A stretch of 64,000 nt of DNA from Vibrio maritimus (GTDB lineage Bacteria > Pseudomonadota > Gammaproteobacteria > Enterobacterales > Vibrionaceae). Positions 38,509 through 47,975 of this stretch are shown piece by piece; within the stretch, counting starts at the first letter, position 1; each line of letters opens with the position of its first letter. The position numbers were made by a program, and so were the translations under genes. The stretch is taken from NCBI GenBank assembly GCA_003263775.1, contig JYJJ01000067.1, positions 62,001-126,000 of the forward strand. The letters are read 5' to 3'. Below the pieces are notes generated by a model. The model was not told the origin of the DNA, searched no databases, and was given only the letters and a program-made list of their open reading frames with translations.

Positions 38509-39390
38509 TTAGCCTTGAATACCAACGATTAGCCATGGCGCATTTGGTTGGGTCAAATCACGCTCTAGGTGCCAAATATCTTCAATATCTTCTTCGATGT
38601 TTTCCACTGCATCGCGGTAGCGACCAGAGAATTGAAGACTCAGCTGTGCTTTGTTGGCGTCATAATCCGCACGAACAACCTCAGCGTCAACATACATCAC
38701 GTCAGTGTGCTGCTCGCCTTCAAGCTTAGCGCGCTCGCTGATAAGGTCTTGCAGCAAGCTTGCTGATACATACTCTTCAATAGTATGTAGCTCGTTGTGG
38801 TTCCACGCACCTTGAAGGATGCGGTAGTGTTCACGAGCACCATTTAGGAATGCTGCTTGATCAAAGCCCGGTGGGTAGTTGTGAGGCACTTCGCTGTGTC
38901 CAGCTGCGCCAAAACCACCTGTTGAAGCCGTTGATGCTGGCTGTTCAAAATTCTGGAAGTTTGAAGGCTGCTCGAACTGTTGACGAGAGTGACCGCCAAA
39001 CGCCGGCTGCTGCCTCTGCTGATTCATACTACCCTGCTTCGCCCCCAGCATACCGCGCATCAGTTTGAAGATCACAAAAGCAATCAAACCAAAAATCAAG
39101 ATATCCATGAAGTTGATGCCTTCAAAAGCACCACCGAAGAAAGCAGCTAAAAGACCACCAGCGAGCAAACCACCTAAGATACCGCCCATCAGACCTTTCT
39201 TACTGCTTCCAGCTTTGTTTTGATCTTGACGACTGATGTTATTGGTATTTTGTTGTTGCTGCTTTGGGGCCGGAGCTGTTTTAAAGCTCTTACCAAATGA
39301 TTTACCGCCACCGAATTTCTTTGCTTCGGCTACCGGATTCACCGCCACTGCCAGTACTAGCAGTGCGACGAAAGAAAATAAACGTTTCAT
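38509..39390 (-). CDS. Tim44-like domain protein
   Basis: A 293-residue envelope protein. The signal peptide is MKRLFSFVALLVLAVAVNPVAEA. A Gln/Asn-rich stretch (about 42-62) follows, then two hydrophobic glycine-rich segments (about 70-110). A C-terminal Tim44-like domain begins near 165 with NYPPGFDQAAFLNGAREHYRILQ-type sequence. Tim44-like domains in mitochondria act at the translocase; in bacteria the role is not settled. AAGG lies six bases before ATG 39390. Confidence 0.82.
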   Translation of the reverse strand: MKRLFSFVALLVLAVAVNPVAEAKKFGGGKSFGKSFKTAPAPKQQQQNTNNISRQDQNKAGSSKKGLMGGILGGLLAGGLLAAFFGGAFEGINFMDILIFGLIAFVIFKLMRGMLGAKQGSMNQQRQQPAFGGHSRQQFEQPSNFQNFEQPASTASTGGFGAAGHSEVPHNYPPGFDQAAFLNGAREHYRILQGAWNHNELHTIEEYVSASLLQDLISERAKLEGEQHTDVMYVDAEVVRADYDANKAQLSLQFSGRYRDAVENIEEDIEDIWHLERDLTQPNAPWLIVGIQG

Positions 39391-39731
39391 TCTCAACCTT
39401 TCGTTATTGTCACATTACATCGTAAGTCCTATTACGACTTATACCCAAGCAGAGCTCACTAAACCAGCAAGTTGATAAACCTTGGGCACATTACGCATCA
39501 TATACCGAGCTTAGCATTAAAGGAACGCTTCAAATGCTCGGACTTGTTTCAGAATATTGCACGTTTGTTACGGTATACACACCGTCTATGACATTATTTC
39601 AAGAACACGGTGTTATACCGACCACTATCTCAAAAGTGCGTTGCAACCTTGCAATCACTGGCTTCATTTGTTGACGCTAACCTGTCCCAACACTAAAATA
39701 ACGAACCGTGTTCAATTAAGAATCCATCACC
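39391..39731. promoter_or_regulatory. Intergenic region with two candidate TetR operators
   Basis: There are 341 bases without a gene. CGGTATACACACCGT (39571-39585) and ACGGTGTTATACCG (39607-39620) are near-perfect inverted copies of each other, and each is itself a CGGT-N5/6-ACCG palindrome. They lie about 110-160 bases before the TetR gene. Nearer the Tim44-like gene, TAAGTC and GACTTA form a separate dyad at 39423-39441. Autoregulation by the TetR protein is inferred. Confidence 0.5.
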
Positions 39732-40322
39732 ATGGCCCGCAGAAACGATCATACCCGGGAAGAACTTATCGACCTGACGCTGACTACTGTCAGGGATTAC
39801 CTCAACGAGAACTCCTATCACTCGCTGAGTCTTCGCAAGATTGCCACGCTTATAGGGTATGTTCCCAGTACATTGGTGAATATTTTCGGCAGTTACAATT
39901 TACTGCTACTTCACGCCGTTGCTCGCACCGTGGACGAGTTGTCCGAAGAATCGAGACAAGTCATCGAAAAAACGGACAACGCCGAGCAAGCCTTGTATGC
40001 GCTGGCTATTTGCTATCATGATTTTGCAAAGAAGTACCCGTATCGTTGGCAGTTAATATTTGAGCACAACATGAATGGTGACCAACTTCCAGAATGGCAG
40101 TCACAACGCATCGACGGTATGACTGGCATGTTGGAACATTTGTTGTCTGAGCTTCGCCCTGAACGTTCGCCGGCTGACGTCATGAAAGCCAGTCGTGTAC
40201 TTTGGGCCGGCGTGCACGGTATCACGCTACTCAGTGTCGATGACAAGTTTTTCACCTCAGAACCTATTGATGGCAGCGTGCTCATCAAAGATCTCATCTC
40301 AAATTACCTCAAAAGCTGGTAA
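39732..40322 (+). CDS. TetR-family transcriptional regulator
   Basis: A 196-residue regulator. The N-terminal helix-turn-helix covers about 10-55 (SLRKIATLIGYVPSTLVNIFGSYNLLL is the recognition region). The C-terminal part (AVYALAICYHDFAKK-like, then ADVMKASRVLWAGVHGITLLS) resembles the TetR_C_33/WHG ligand domain. The gene ends 15 bases before the MFS-acyltransferase gene, so the two are co-transcribed, and the regulator probably controls both. The ligand is unknown; a fatty acyl compound is a reasonable guess from the neighbour. Confidence 0.88.
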   Translation: MARRNDHTREELIDLTLTTVRDYLNENSYHSLSLRKIATLIGYVPSTLVNIFGSYNLLLLHAVARTVDELSEESRQVIEKTDNAEQALYALAICYHDFAKKYPYRWQLIFEHNMNGDQLPEWQSQRIDGMTGMLEHLLSELRPERSPADVMKASRVLWAGVHGITLLSVDDKFFTSEPIDGSVLIKDLISNYLKSW

Positions 40323-40337
40323 TGAAAAGGAAAGGTA

Positions 40338-42212
40338 ATGCCTAACACCAAAACTGCGTCTTTACTTACCGAAAGACGCTTTATGCCCTACTTTGTTACC
40401 CAGTTTTTCGGCGCATTCAACGACAACATTTTTAAAAACGTTTTACTGCTTTTTGTTGCGTTCGCTGGCCCACAAGTACTGCCTATTTCGAGCAACTTGT
40501 TCATCAACCTTGCAGCAGGCTTGTTTATTCTACCTTTCTTCTTGTTCTCTGCTTCCGCAGGTGTCTTAGCTGACAAATACGAGAAGTCGTGGTTCATTCG
40601 CAAAGTTAAGCTAGCGGAGATCGGTATCATGTGCCTTGGCGCCATTGGTTTTGTCACCGAAAGCTATGGCATTCTGCTACTGTTGCTATTTTTGATGGGT
40701 ACCCAGTCTGCTTTCTTTGGCCCAGTAAAATACGCCCTACTGCCGCAGCAACTCAAACCAAACGAACTTCTATCAGGCAACGCGTTAGTAGAGACTGGGA
40801 CTTTTCTCGCGATTCTGTTGGGTACTTTAGGTGCGGGCATTATTGCCTCCGCTGAGAGCGCGAAATATGTGGCGGCAGCCAGTGTGATTGTGTTTGCAGT
40901 GGCCGGCTATATTTCGAGCCGTTCAATCCCCAATGCACCTGCGGCAGATCCAGATCTTAAATTTCGCTGGCAGCCCGTTAAACAAACCAAAGAAACGCTC
41001 AAGATCGCTCACCAAGATCGAGTCGTGTTCCAATGCATCATGGCGATCAGCTGGTTTTGGTTCTTGGGCGCGGCTTACTTAACGCAATTCCCGAACTTCA
41101 CTAAGATCCATCTGATGGGCAATGAGGCCGCTGTCTCTTTCCTATTAGCATTGTTCTCTGTCGGTATTGCCCTTGGCTCTATGCTGTGTGACAAGATGTC
41201 GAAAAACCGCATTGATGTCGGCATTGTGCCAATTGGTAGCATTGGCATCACTATTTTTGGCGCATTGATGGCGTTTGCCGTGCCCGAAGAGCTTCCGCAG
41301 TTTGAATCATTTAGCGAGTTTGTTTCTCACTCAGCACTTTGGCCCGTGTTTGGCTATTTGCTTGCTCTTGGCGCCTCTGGTGGTCTGTTTATCGTTCCCT
41401 TGTATGCACTTATGCAGCAGCAAGCAAAACCAAATGAGCGTGCCCGCGTGATTGCCGCACTCAATATCTACAACTCACTGTTTATGGTGGGTAGTGCAGT
41501 ACTGGGTATTGTTGGCCTTTCAGTACTTGGGCTTTCTATTGTTGAGCTGTTTATCCTACTCTCTGCGCTTAACTTTTTGATGGCTACTTATCTCTTTTTG
41601 CAAGCGCCAATCTTCGTCGTGCGTTTTCTGATTTGGATCATGACGACCATCATGTATCGCATCAGCCACAAGAACCTGCACCACCTACCAGAGAAAGGCG
41701 GTGCGCTAATTGTGTGTAACCATGTAAGTTATATGGATGCGTTGGTTATGAGCGCTGCAAGTCCGCGCTTGATCCGCTTTGTCATGGAAGAGGACTATGC
41801 AAACTTCAAACCCGTGCGTCGCTTCCTAAAGCGTGCTGGCGTGATCCCAATTTCAGCCAAACGTAAAGGCTCGATTCGCCGCGCGTTTGTGGAAATTGAA
41901 CAGGCACTTGCGGCAGGCGAAATTGTTTGTATCTTCCCAGAAGGCCGTTTGACTGCCGATGGCGAGATGAATGAGTTTATGCGCGGCATCGATATTGTGC
42001 TTAAGCGCTCACCAGTTCCTGTTATCCCGATGGCGCTTAAAGGTTTATGGGGAAGCTACTTCAGTCGTCACAAAGGGCGCGCATGTAAAGGGCTACCCAC
42101 TCGATTTAGAGCGAAACTGGAGCTAGAAGCGGGGACTCCCGTCCTTCCAGAGGAGGCATCGAGCCAAGCCATGTTCCAGAAAGTGTCTGAACTGCGTGGT
42201 GACTACCGCTAG
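40338..42212 (+). CDS. MFS transporter fused to PlsC-type acyltransferase
   Basis: A 624-residue membrane protein. Residues about 1-420 form an LplT-like major facilitator with twelve hydrophobic segments. Residues about 430-620 form a glycerolipid acyltransferase with H462-x4-D467 (NHVSYMDAL) and FPEGR at 533-537. LplT moves lysophospholipids inward and Aas re-acylates them in E. coli. Here flippase and acyltransferase are one chain without the AMP-ligase domain of Aas, so the acyl donor is probably acyl-CoA or acyl-ACP. The likely job is lysophospholipid salvage. Confidence 0.88.
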   Translation: MPNTKTASLLTERRFMPYFVTQFFGAFNDNIFKNVLLLFVAFAGPQVLPISSNLFINLAAGLFILPFFLFSASAGVLADKYEKSWFIRKVKLAEIGIMCLGAIGFVTESYGILLLLLFLMGTQSAFFGPVKYALLPQQLKPNELLSGNALVETGTFLAILLGTLGAGIIASAESAKYVAAASVIVFAVAGYISSRSIPNAPAADPDLKFRWQPVKQTKETLKIAHQDRVVFQCIMAISWFWFLGAAYLTQFPNFTKIHLMGNEAAVSFLLALFSVGIALGSMLCDKMSKNRIDVGIVPIGSIGITIFGALMAFAVPEELPQFESFSEFVSHSALWPVFGYLLALGASGGLFIVPLYALMQQQAKPNERARVIAALNIYNSLFMVGSAVLGIVGLSVLGLSIVELFILLSALNFLMATYLFLQAPIFVVRFLIWIMTTIMYRISHKNLHHLPEKGGALIVCNHVSYMDALVMSAASPRLIRFVMEEDYANFKPVRRFLKRAGVIPISAKRKGSIRRAFVEIEQALAAGEIVCIFPEGRLTADGEMNEFMRGIDIVLKRSPVPVIPMALKGLWGSYFSRHKGRACKGLPTRFRAKLELEAGTPVLPEEASSQAMFQKVSELRGDYR

Positions 42213-42375
42213 CCTAAGCAATATTGTTAACCTACTTAACGGGCGTTTAGTTTTACTGAACGCCGTTAAATTTTATTTGGTTTTACTTACCTTAAACTCT
42301 CGCTACACTTTGCTAACTATTAACTGGCATTTCTACTGCTATTAGCTAGCGCTTTTGCTGTTTGTAAGGATTTTG

Positions 42376-43316
42376 ATGTTATCCCAACTACGCTCTTACC
42401 CTCTTTTCTTCCTCGGGATTATCGCTTGTTTGACCCCTTGGGTAAGCTCACCAATGGCGCTGATTTTTGGCTTTCTTCTTACCACGTTTAGCTTAGTGCC
42501 ACGCGATATTCCTATCGCCAAATACACCAAAAAATTGCTCGCTTACTCGATTGTAGGTTTAGGTTTTGGTATCCATCTTGACCAAGCTCTGCAAGCAACC
42601 AGCGACGGGATCGGCCTAATTATCGCGACCATCATTGGTACACTTGTGATTGGCTGGGTTCTAGCAAGACAAATGGGATTGGATAAACACACTGGCTATT
42701 TGATCTCGTCAGGTACTGCGATTTGCGGTGGCAGCGCCATTGCTGCGGTTGCCCTGCTATTGATGCTGACGACGAAAGTATCGCCATTGCGCTCGCGACC
42801 GTATTTGTATTGAACTCACTTGCACTGTTTATCTTTCCGGTCATTGGCCATGCGTTATCACTCGATCAGCATACCTTTGGTACTTGGGCTGCTATCGCCA
42901 TTCACGATACCTCATCGGTCGTGGGCGCGGCATCTGCGTATGGTGAGCAAGCACTTACCACAGCAACCACATTAAAACTTGCCAGAGCGTTGTGGATCAT
43001 ACCTGTTGCGCTAGTGAGTGCGATGCTGTTTCGTAACAAAAACAGCAAGCTAACTATCCCTTACTTTATCTTCTTTTACTGCGGCGCCATTTTGGTCAGT
43101 GACTACTTACCTCAGTTTGAATGGGCGTATCATGGCATTTTTGATATATCGAAAAAGTTATTGGTTGTGTGTCTATTTTTAATTGGAACCAGTATTTCCA
43201 TAGAAAGGCTCAAACAAGCGGGCAGTAAGCCTATGTTGTTTGGGATCACGATGTGGCTGCTTATTTCTGTAACGTCTCTTAGCTGGCTTTTATTGCTTAA
43301 GGCGACATTTAATTAA
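42376..43316 (+). CDS. YeiH/UPF0324-family membrane protein (frame interrupted)
   Basis: A putative anion (sulfate-type) exporter of about 313 residues with ten or so hydrophobic helices. I chose ATG 42376 because AAGGA is five bases upstream; an upstream ATG at 42355 is less likely. Family blocks are VGLGFGIHLDQAL, SSGTAICGGSAIAAVAP and HDTSSVVGAASAYG. The frame breaks near 42753, where a CCCC run has lost one C; restoring it gives AVAPAIDADDESIAIALAT. The family function is only loosely established. Confidence 0.85.
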
Positions 43317-43516
43317 GCACTGGTGTTGTTGATATCAGTGGAAGGTGATAGAGCGCTCTTGTTTGAACTAGAAGCCAACTTTGACTTCTTGTGATTTAAA
43401 TACAGTGTCGCTGTGAGCAAAAAGGCCGTTAACTCCGCAAGTGCTTGTGGCAATCCGTCAGAGGTTAATGCAAGACCTATCTGCAATCCTATCGCGACCA
43501 TTAATAGCTTGTTCAT
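43313..43516 (-). CDS. Possible small membrane protein
   Basis: A 67-codon frame beginning MNKLLMVAIGLQIGLALTSD, with two short hydrophobic stretches and a Ser/Lys-rich tail. AAAGGA directly abuts the ATG, which is too close for a good ribosome site, and the gene overlaps the end of the YeiH-type gene by four bases. It could be real but is weakly supported, and I do not recognise it. Confidence 0.35.
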   Translation of the reverse strand: MNKLLMVAIGLQIGLALTSDGLPQALAELTAFLLTATLYLNHKKSKLASSSNKSALSPSTDINNTSA

Positions 43517-43594
43517 TCCTTTCAGTCTCGCATAGCCAATTCAATAGTGGCTATTATGGTGACCCAAGCTTGGAATGAACAATGCCGATTTGGA

Positions 43595-45029
43595 CTATGA
43601 AATAACAATAAAATCCGACTGAACGCCAGCAAGCCACTGTTTAACGTCTCGACGAGCGACTTTAATTCCTGATGAGGTCAAATGATTAGGCATTAAGAAG
43701 TAGCCAATTGGGTGTTTGAATTTTGCCAGCAGAGGGATGAGTTGTTCACGCATTTTGCTAAGCTCAGGTTGACTCGTTGCCTGCACGACAGCCACACATC
43801 TCGCACCAAACTCTTCATCCTCAACAGGCACCACCATTGCTTGGCTGATAAAGCTCAAACTATTCAGTGCCGCTTCGACCTCTTCACAGTGAACATTCTC
43901 ACCGCCGGAAATAAACAGGTTGTCAGCGCGGCCGATAACGCACAGCTCTTGCTGTGTATTCCAGCAGCCAAGGTCTTTGGTATCAAACCAACCTGACTCC
44001 AACACAAGCGGCTAATCTTTCCTTGCACAAAGTAGCCACTAGCAAGAGTGCCACCCGCAACATAGATACGCTCATTCTCTATTTTTAGCGCTCGATGTGG
44101 CAGTAGAGTACCAGAAGAAGCAATCGCATCGACACGCTTTGCGGTCACCGTTGACGCGGTTTCTGTCATGCCATAGCCCATCCAACACTCAATCCCTCGA
44201 GCCTCTGCACTTTCCACTAATGTATGAGCAATATGACTGCCACCAAGCAATACTCGTTCTAGCGAGGTCGGCCACTTATTCTCAATGATTCGCTTAAGCT
44301 GAGTGGCAACGAGCGAAGCATGGGTGACATTGGCAATATCTGCTGCAAAGTTTCCAGAAGCAATATTGAGCGTTGCACCTACCGTTAACCAGCGCCAAAC
44401 AATGGCCAGCCCAGAGACATGGAACATAGGTAGGCTAAGCAGCCATGAGTCATCAGCGGTAAAGCGAAAGCGCTGCAATAACCCCTCTGCCGATGCGAGA
44501 TGATTAGATGCACGGTGAGCGACGGCTTTAGGTCGTCCCGTTGAGCCAGAAGTAAAGACAATCGAGACTACGGGTTCGTTCATCTCAATGGCACTCGTTG
44601 CTGTGAGTCCGCCATGGAGAAGTCATCATCAGATCTTTCGATGCGATAGAGTTCAAGCTCATTACGCTGAGCCGTTAATTCATCCCATTGACAGTTACCC
44701 CAGACATTCGCCGGTTCATCTGTGCGATACAAGGTATCAAATTTAGCGATAAGCTGAGACTTGGATTGGTCACTGAGCAAGACAGGAATAACGCCGTGAG
44801 CGAGGCAGGCGAGATAACGAAGTACCAAGCTCTGCTCAGCTCTGCCAACAAGACATACGACATCACCAGGTGCTAATTCTTGCTCAACTAAGCACTGGCT
44901 GAGTGATTGAATGTGCTCACAAAGCTCACGCCACGTCATAGCGTGGGCTCCGTTTTTAATCGCAATCTTGTCCGGAGTGAACTGCGCCCAATGCTCCCAA
45001 AGAGGGAGCGGCGAATTAACGGACGTCAT
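43595..45029 (-). CDS. menE: o-Succinylbenzoate--CoA ligase (frame interrupted twice)
   Basis: ANL-family ligase that activates o-succinylbenzoate in menaquinone synthesis. It starts at ATG 45029, overlapping the menC stop by one base (TAATG). The AMP-binding loop FTSGSTGRPKAVAHRA and the MGYGMTETAS motif are present, followed by FDTKDLG and GRADNLFISGGENV. Two single-base deletions break it: near 44588 (should read VPLEMNEPVVSIVF) and near 44012 (KIS-x-LVLESGWFDTKDLG). Restored length is about 478 residues. Confidence 0.92.
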
Positions 45030-46033
45030 TAAGCCTCATTATCGCCATGTGACTGCCAATACAAGGTTTGCTCTGCCAGCGTTTGTACCGGCAGCAAACA
45101 TCCAGGCCATGGCGTTTCAAGCTGAGCTCCAAATAACTGCATCGTATCCAGCCCTGGTGTTTCTTCTGGATTGAGCCAATTTGCCAGTCGTGCAAGCTGC
45201 CCAAGTCCGACACTCGACTCAAGGCTAGAGCTTATCACCACTTGAATGGCATGCGCTTTTGCTTCTTCGACCAACGCCATGCACTTGTCGATGCTACCAA
45301 CTAAGGTCGGTTTTATAATAAGTGCTTTCACGCCAGTAAGGTGTTTGACCGCAAAATCACTCTGGTGAACCGCGGCTTGCAGGGTCTCATCCCAAGCGAT
45401 AGCAATACCCGTATCAATCGCGAACGACACACTGTCGCCGGGCTGCTGGCAAGGCTCCTCAATAAAGGCAATACGTTGCCTTAACGATGGCGCGACATAC
45501 TTAGCGAACTGTTTAGCTTTTTCTAGCGTCCAAGAGCGGTTCGCATCGAGCCTTAATGTGAGATCTGGTATCGATTCTAGCAACAGGCTAACAATCATCC
45601 CATCACGAATCGCTTCGTAAAGGCCAACCTTAATCTTGGCGACTTTCTTGCCTTGCATGTTATTGAGCTTGGGGATCAGCTCATCTGGGTCACCACTGCA
45701 CAGTGGCGCTGCTCGATAATTACCTTCCGCAGGTAGCTTACCATCGAGCTCTAGTAACGCGGCCGAGAGACCAAACGCTACCGATGGGTAACAGCTTTCG
45801 ATATCGGTCGGTTGATTGTGTACCCATAATTCGAGTTGAGCTTGTGCTTGAACGCCAGCCGCTTCTAGCGACTCTTGACTGAATCCAGGTAACGGGGCGA
45901 TTTCACCCAATGCAACGCGGCCGTTGTCACTGAGTTCTACAACCCACCCTTCCCTTGCAGTGAGCTTTTGCTCGCGAAGAATAACACCGCTGTCCATAGG
46001 CAGACAGTAGCGATAGAGTTTTGCTTGTCTCAT
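45029..46033 (-). CDS. menC: o-Succinylbenzoate synthase
   Basis: Enolase-superfamily dehydratase of menaquinone synthesis. It has 334 residues from ATG 46033 (MRQAKLYRYCLPMDSGVIL); an ORF extension to 46096 has no support. Catalytic landmarks are KIKVGL, LRLDANRSW, FIEEPCQ, AWDE and LIIKPTLVG. No interruption is seen. A gap of 197 bases separates it from menB, unusually wide for this cluster. Confidence 0.93.
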   Translation of the reverse strand: MRQAKLYRYCLPMDSGVILREQKLTAREGWVVELSDNGRVALGEIAPLPGFSQESLEAAGVQAQAQLELWVHNQPTDIESCYPSVAFGLSAALLELDGKLPAEGNYRAAPLCSGDPDELIPKLNNMQGKKVAKIKVGLYEAIRDGMIVSLLLESIPDLTLRLDANRSWTLEKAKQFAKYVAPSLRQRIAFIEEPCQQPGDSVSFAIDTGIAIAWDETLQAAVHQSDFAVKHLTGVKALIIKPTLVGSIDKCMALVEEAKAHAIQVVISSSLESSVGLGQLARLANWLNPEETPGLDTMQLFGAQLETPWPGCLLPVQTLAEQTLYWQSHGDNEA

Positions 46034-46198
46034 GGTCGTTCCCACTTCATAAGAAGTCATCACAGCCACCTTGAGAAGAACGGTGACTATGAACAATACA
46101 CCGGGTTAGGCCGCGGCATGAGCTAAGAGTTCCCCAAAAAATGGTATTCATGCACTATATTGAGCGCTCTCTCAGCCCACCGCTACCAAACGTAAATA

Positions 46199-46216
46199 GG
46201 CTGCCAAAAGGCAGCC
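46199..46216 (-). other. Hairpin between menB and menC
   Basis: A perfect 7-bp stem GGCTGCC/GGCAGCC with a four-base loop follows the menB stop. Only TATTTA follows on the minus strand, so it is a weak terminator or a stability hairpin. Confidence 0.5.
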
Positions 46217-46230
46217 ATTACACGTGTGAA

Positions 46231-47096
46231 TTATGGGTTTCTTGGGAACTTGTCAAAGTCAGGGCGACGTTTTTCGTTAAACGCGTTGCGACCTTCCTGA
46301 CCTTCTTCTGTCATGTAGAACATCATAGTTGCGTTACCCGCAAGCTCCTGAAGACCAGCTTGACCATCACAGTCAGCATTTAGCGCCGCTTTCAGGCAGC
46401 GAAGTGCCATTGGGCTATGCTGAAGAACTTCACGACACCAGCGTACGGTTTCTTTCTCAAGATCTGCAAGTGGCACAACTGTGTTCACCAGTCCCATGTC
46501 CACAGCTTCTTGCGCGTCGTAGAAACGACATAGGAACCAAATCTCACGGGCTTTCTTCTGGCCAACGATACGAGCCATGTAGACGCGCCCCAACCACCAT
46601 CAAACGAGCCAACTTTTGGTCCAGTTTGACCAAATTGCGCATTGTCTGCGGCAATCGTTAGGTCACACATCATGTGCAGTACGTGACCACCACCAACCGC
46701 CCAGCCTGCTACTGATGCAATCACAGGTTTTGGACAAGTACGGATCTGACGCTGGAAATCCAATACGTTCAAGTGGTGAGTGCCTGAATCATCTTGGTAG
46801 CCGCCGTAGTCGCCACGAACGCTCTGATCACCACCAGAGCAGAACGCTTTCTCACCAAGGCCGGTTAGTATGATAACGCCAACGCCTTCATCGTAGCGCG
46901 CATCCGCTAGCGCTTTGATCATTTCGTTGACGGTACGTGGCGTGAACGCATTGTGTACTTGTGGGCGAGCTATGGTGATTTTTGCAATGCCATCTTTTGA
47001 CTTGTGATAGGTGATCTCTTCAAAGTCACCGGTTACATCAGCCCAATCAACGGGTGCGTATAGCTCTTCTTCTGTTAATCCAACGGTTTTAGCCAT
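46231..47096 (-). CDS. menB: 1,4-Dihydroxy-2-naphthoyl-CoA synthase (frame interrupted)
   Basis: Crotonase-fold enzyme closing the naphthoquinone ring. Landmarks are TYHKSKDGIAKITIARPQVHNAFTP-type start, GLGEKAFCSGGDQ and AVGGGHVLHMMCDLTIA with the oxyanion hole. One T is missing near 46578; restoring it gives [22 protein letters not shown] and about 288 residues, the family length. It follows menH by 12 bases. Confidence 0.93.
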
Positions 47097-47108
47097 GATC
47101 TATTCCAA

Positions 47109-47975
47109 CTATTTTTCTGAGCCTGAGCTCATTTGTTCTAGATAAGTGCGCAGCCGCGAGGCAAAAGCCACAGGCTGCTCTTTGTGTACGTTGTGGCCTG
47201 CACTGGCAATAGGTTCATAATCGAGCCCACTACCAACGGCAAGCTGAGTAAATTTGTTATCGAACTCACCACAGATATAGAGTGGTTTGCGATGTTTTGA
47301 GAACGACAATGTTTTCACGCTCGGGAGTAAGTCAGGCTGCTTCGCCAATGACGTGGCGAGCAACATGTCGCTCAATGCACTCCCAAGGTTAACACTGCGC
47401 TTAGCAATCAAAAGTTGTCTTTGCTCATGATTTAGTGAGGAAAATACCGTTTGCTGATACCAATCGGCCAAAACCACGCCAATCTCTTCCTGCGTAAAGC
47501 GCTGACCCCATTGGCTATCACTACGCCAACGCGCGGCTTTTTGCTCATCGTCAGGCAAGCCAAAATTGCCCCCTTCAATCACTAAGCCACTAATATTGAG
47601 TTCGTTAATTGTTTCGTGTGTCGCACGGTGCTTGGTCATCAAATACATCAAAAGGCGTGCGCCAAGTGAGTAACCAACCAAACAAACCGGCACTGTTGCA
47701 CTCAATTTATGTGCTTGAATACAGTCTAGTATTGTCGCCGTGATCATTCTGCAAACTTGATCAAAACTTACACCTTGAACGAGGCAACTTTTTCCGTGTC
47801 CAGGAAGGTCAATCGTCAACTGGTGATATTCAGGTAGCACTTGATTTACCACATCCCAGTCATCACCTGCCCCTAAAAAACCGTGAACAAACACCACCAA
47901 AGGCGCTTCGGGTAATGAGTGAGCAGGTAAATAGCGATACGCTAATCGTTCAAGCTCAGACATATTGGATGTCAT
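47109..47975 (-). CDS. menH: 2-Succinyl-6-hydroxy-2,4-cyclohexadiene-1-carboxylate synthase
   Basis: An alpha/beta hydrolase of 288 residues, longer than E. coli MenH (about 252). The nucleophile is S103 in VGYSLGARLL; FVHGFLGAGDDW carries the oxyanion region and SAGHNVHKEQP the catalytic His. Its ATG overlaps the menD stop by four bases, implying translational coupling. No interruption is seen. Confidence 0.92.
   Translation of the reverse strand: MTSNMSELERLAYRYLPAHSLPEAPLVVFVHGFLGAGDDWDVVNQVLPEYHQLTIDLPGHGKSCLVQGVSFDQVCRMITATILDCIQAHKLSATVPVCLVGYSLGARLLMYLMTKHRATHETINELNISGLVIEGGNFGLPDDEQKAARWRSDSQWGQRFTQEEIGVVLADWYQQTVFSSLNHEQRQLLIAKRSVNLGSALSDMLLATSLAKQPDLLPSVKTLSFSKHRKPLYICGEFDNKFTQLAVGSGLDYEPIASAGHNVHKEQPVAFASRLRTYLEQMSSGSEK

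Noticed and set aside
39557..40021. Plus-strand open frame overlapping the TetR gene
   Set aside because: It is out of frame with a well-supported TetR protein and shows no recognisable domain.
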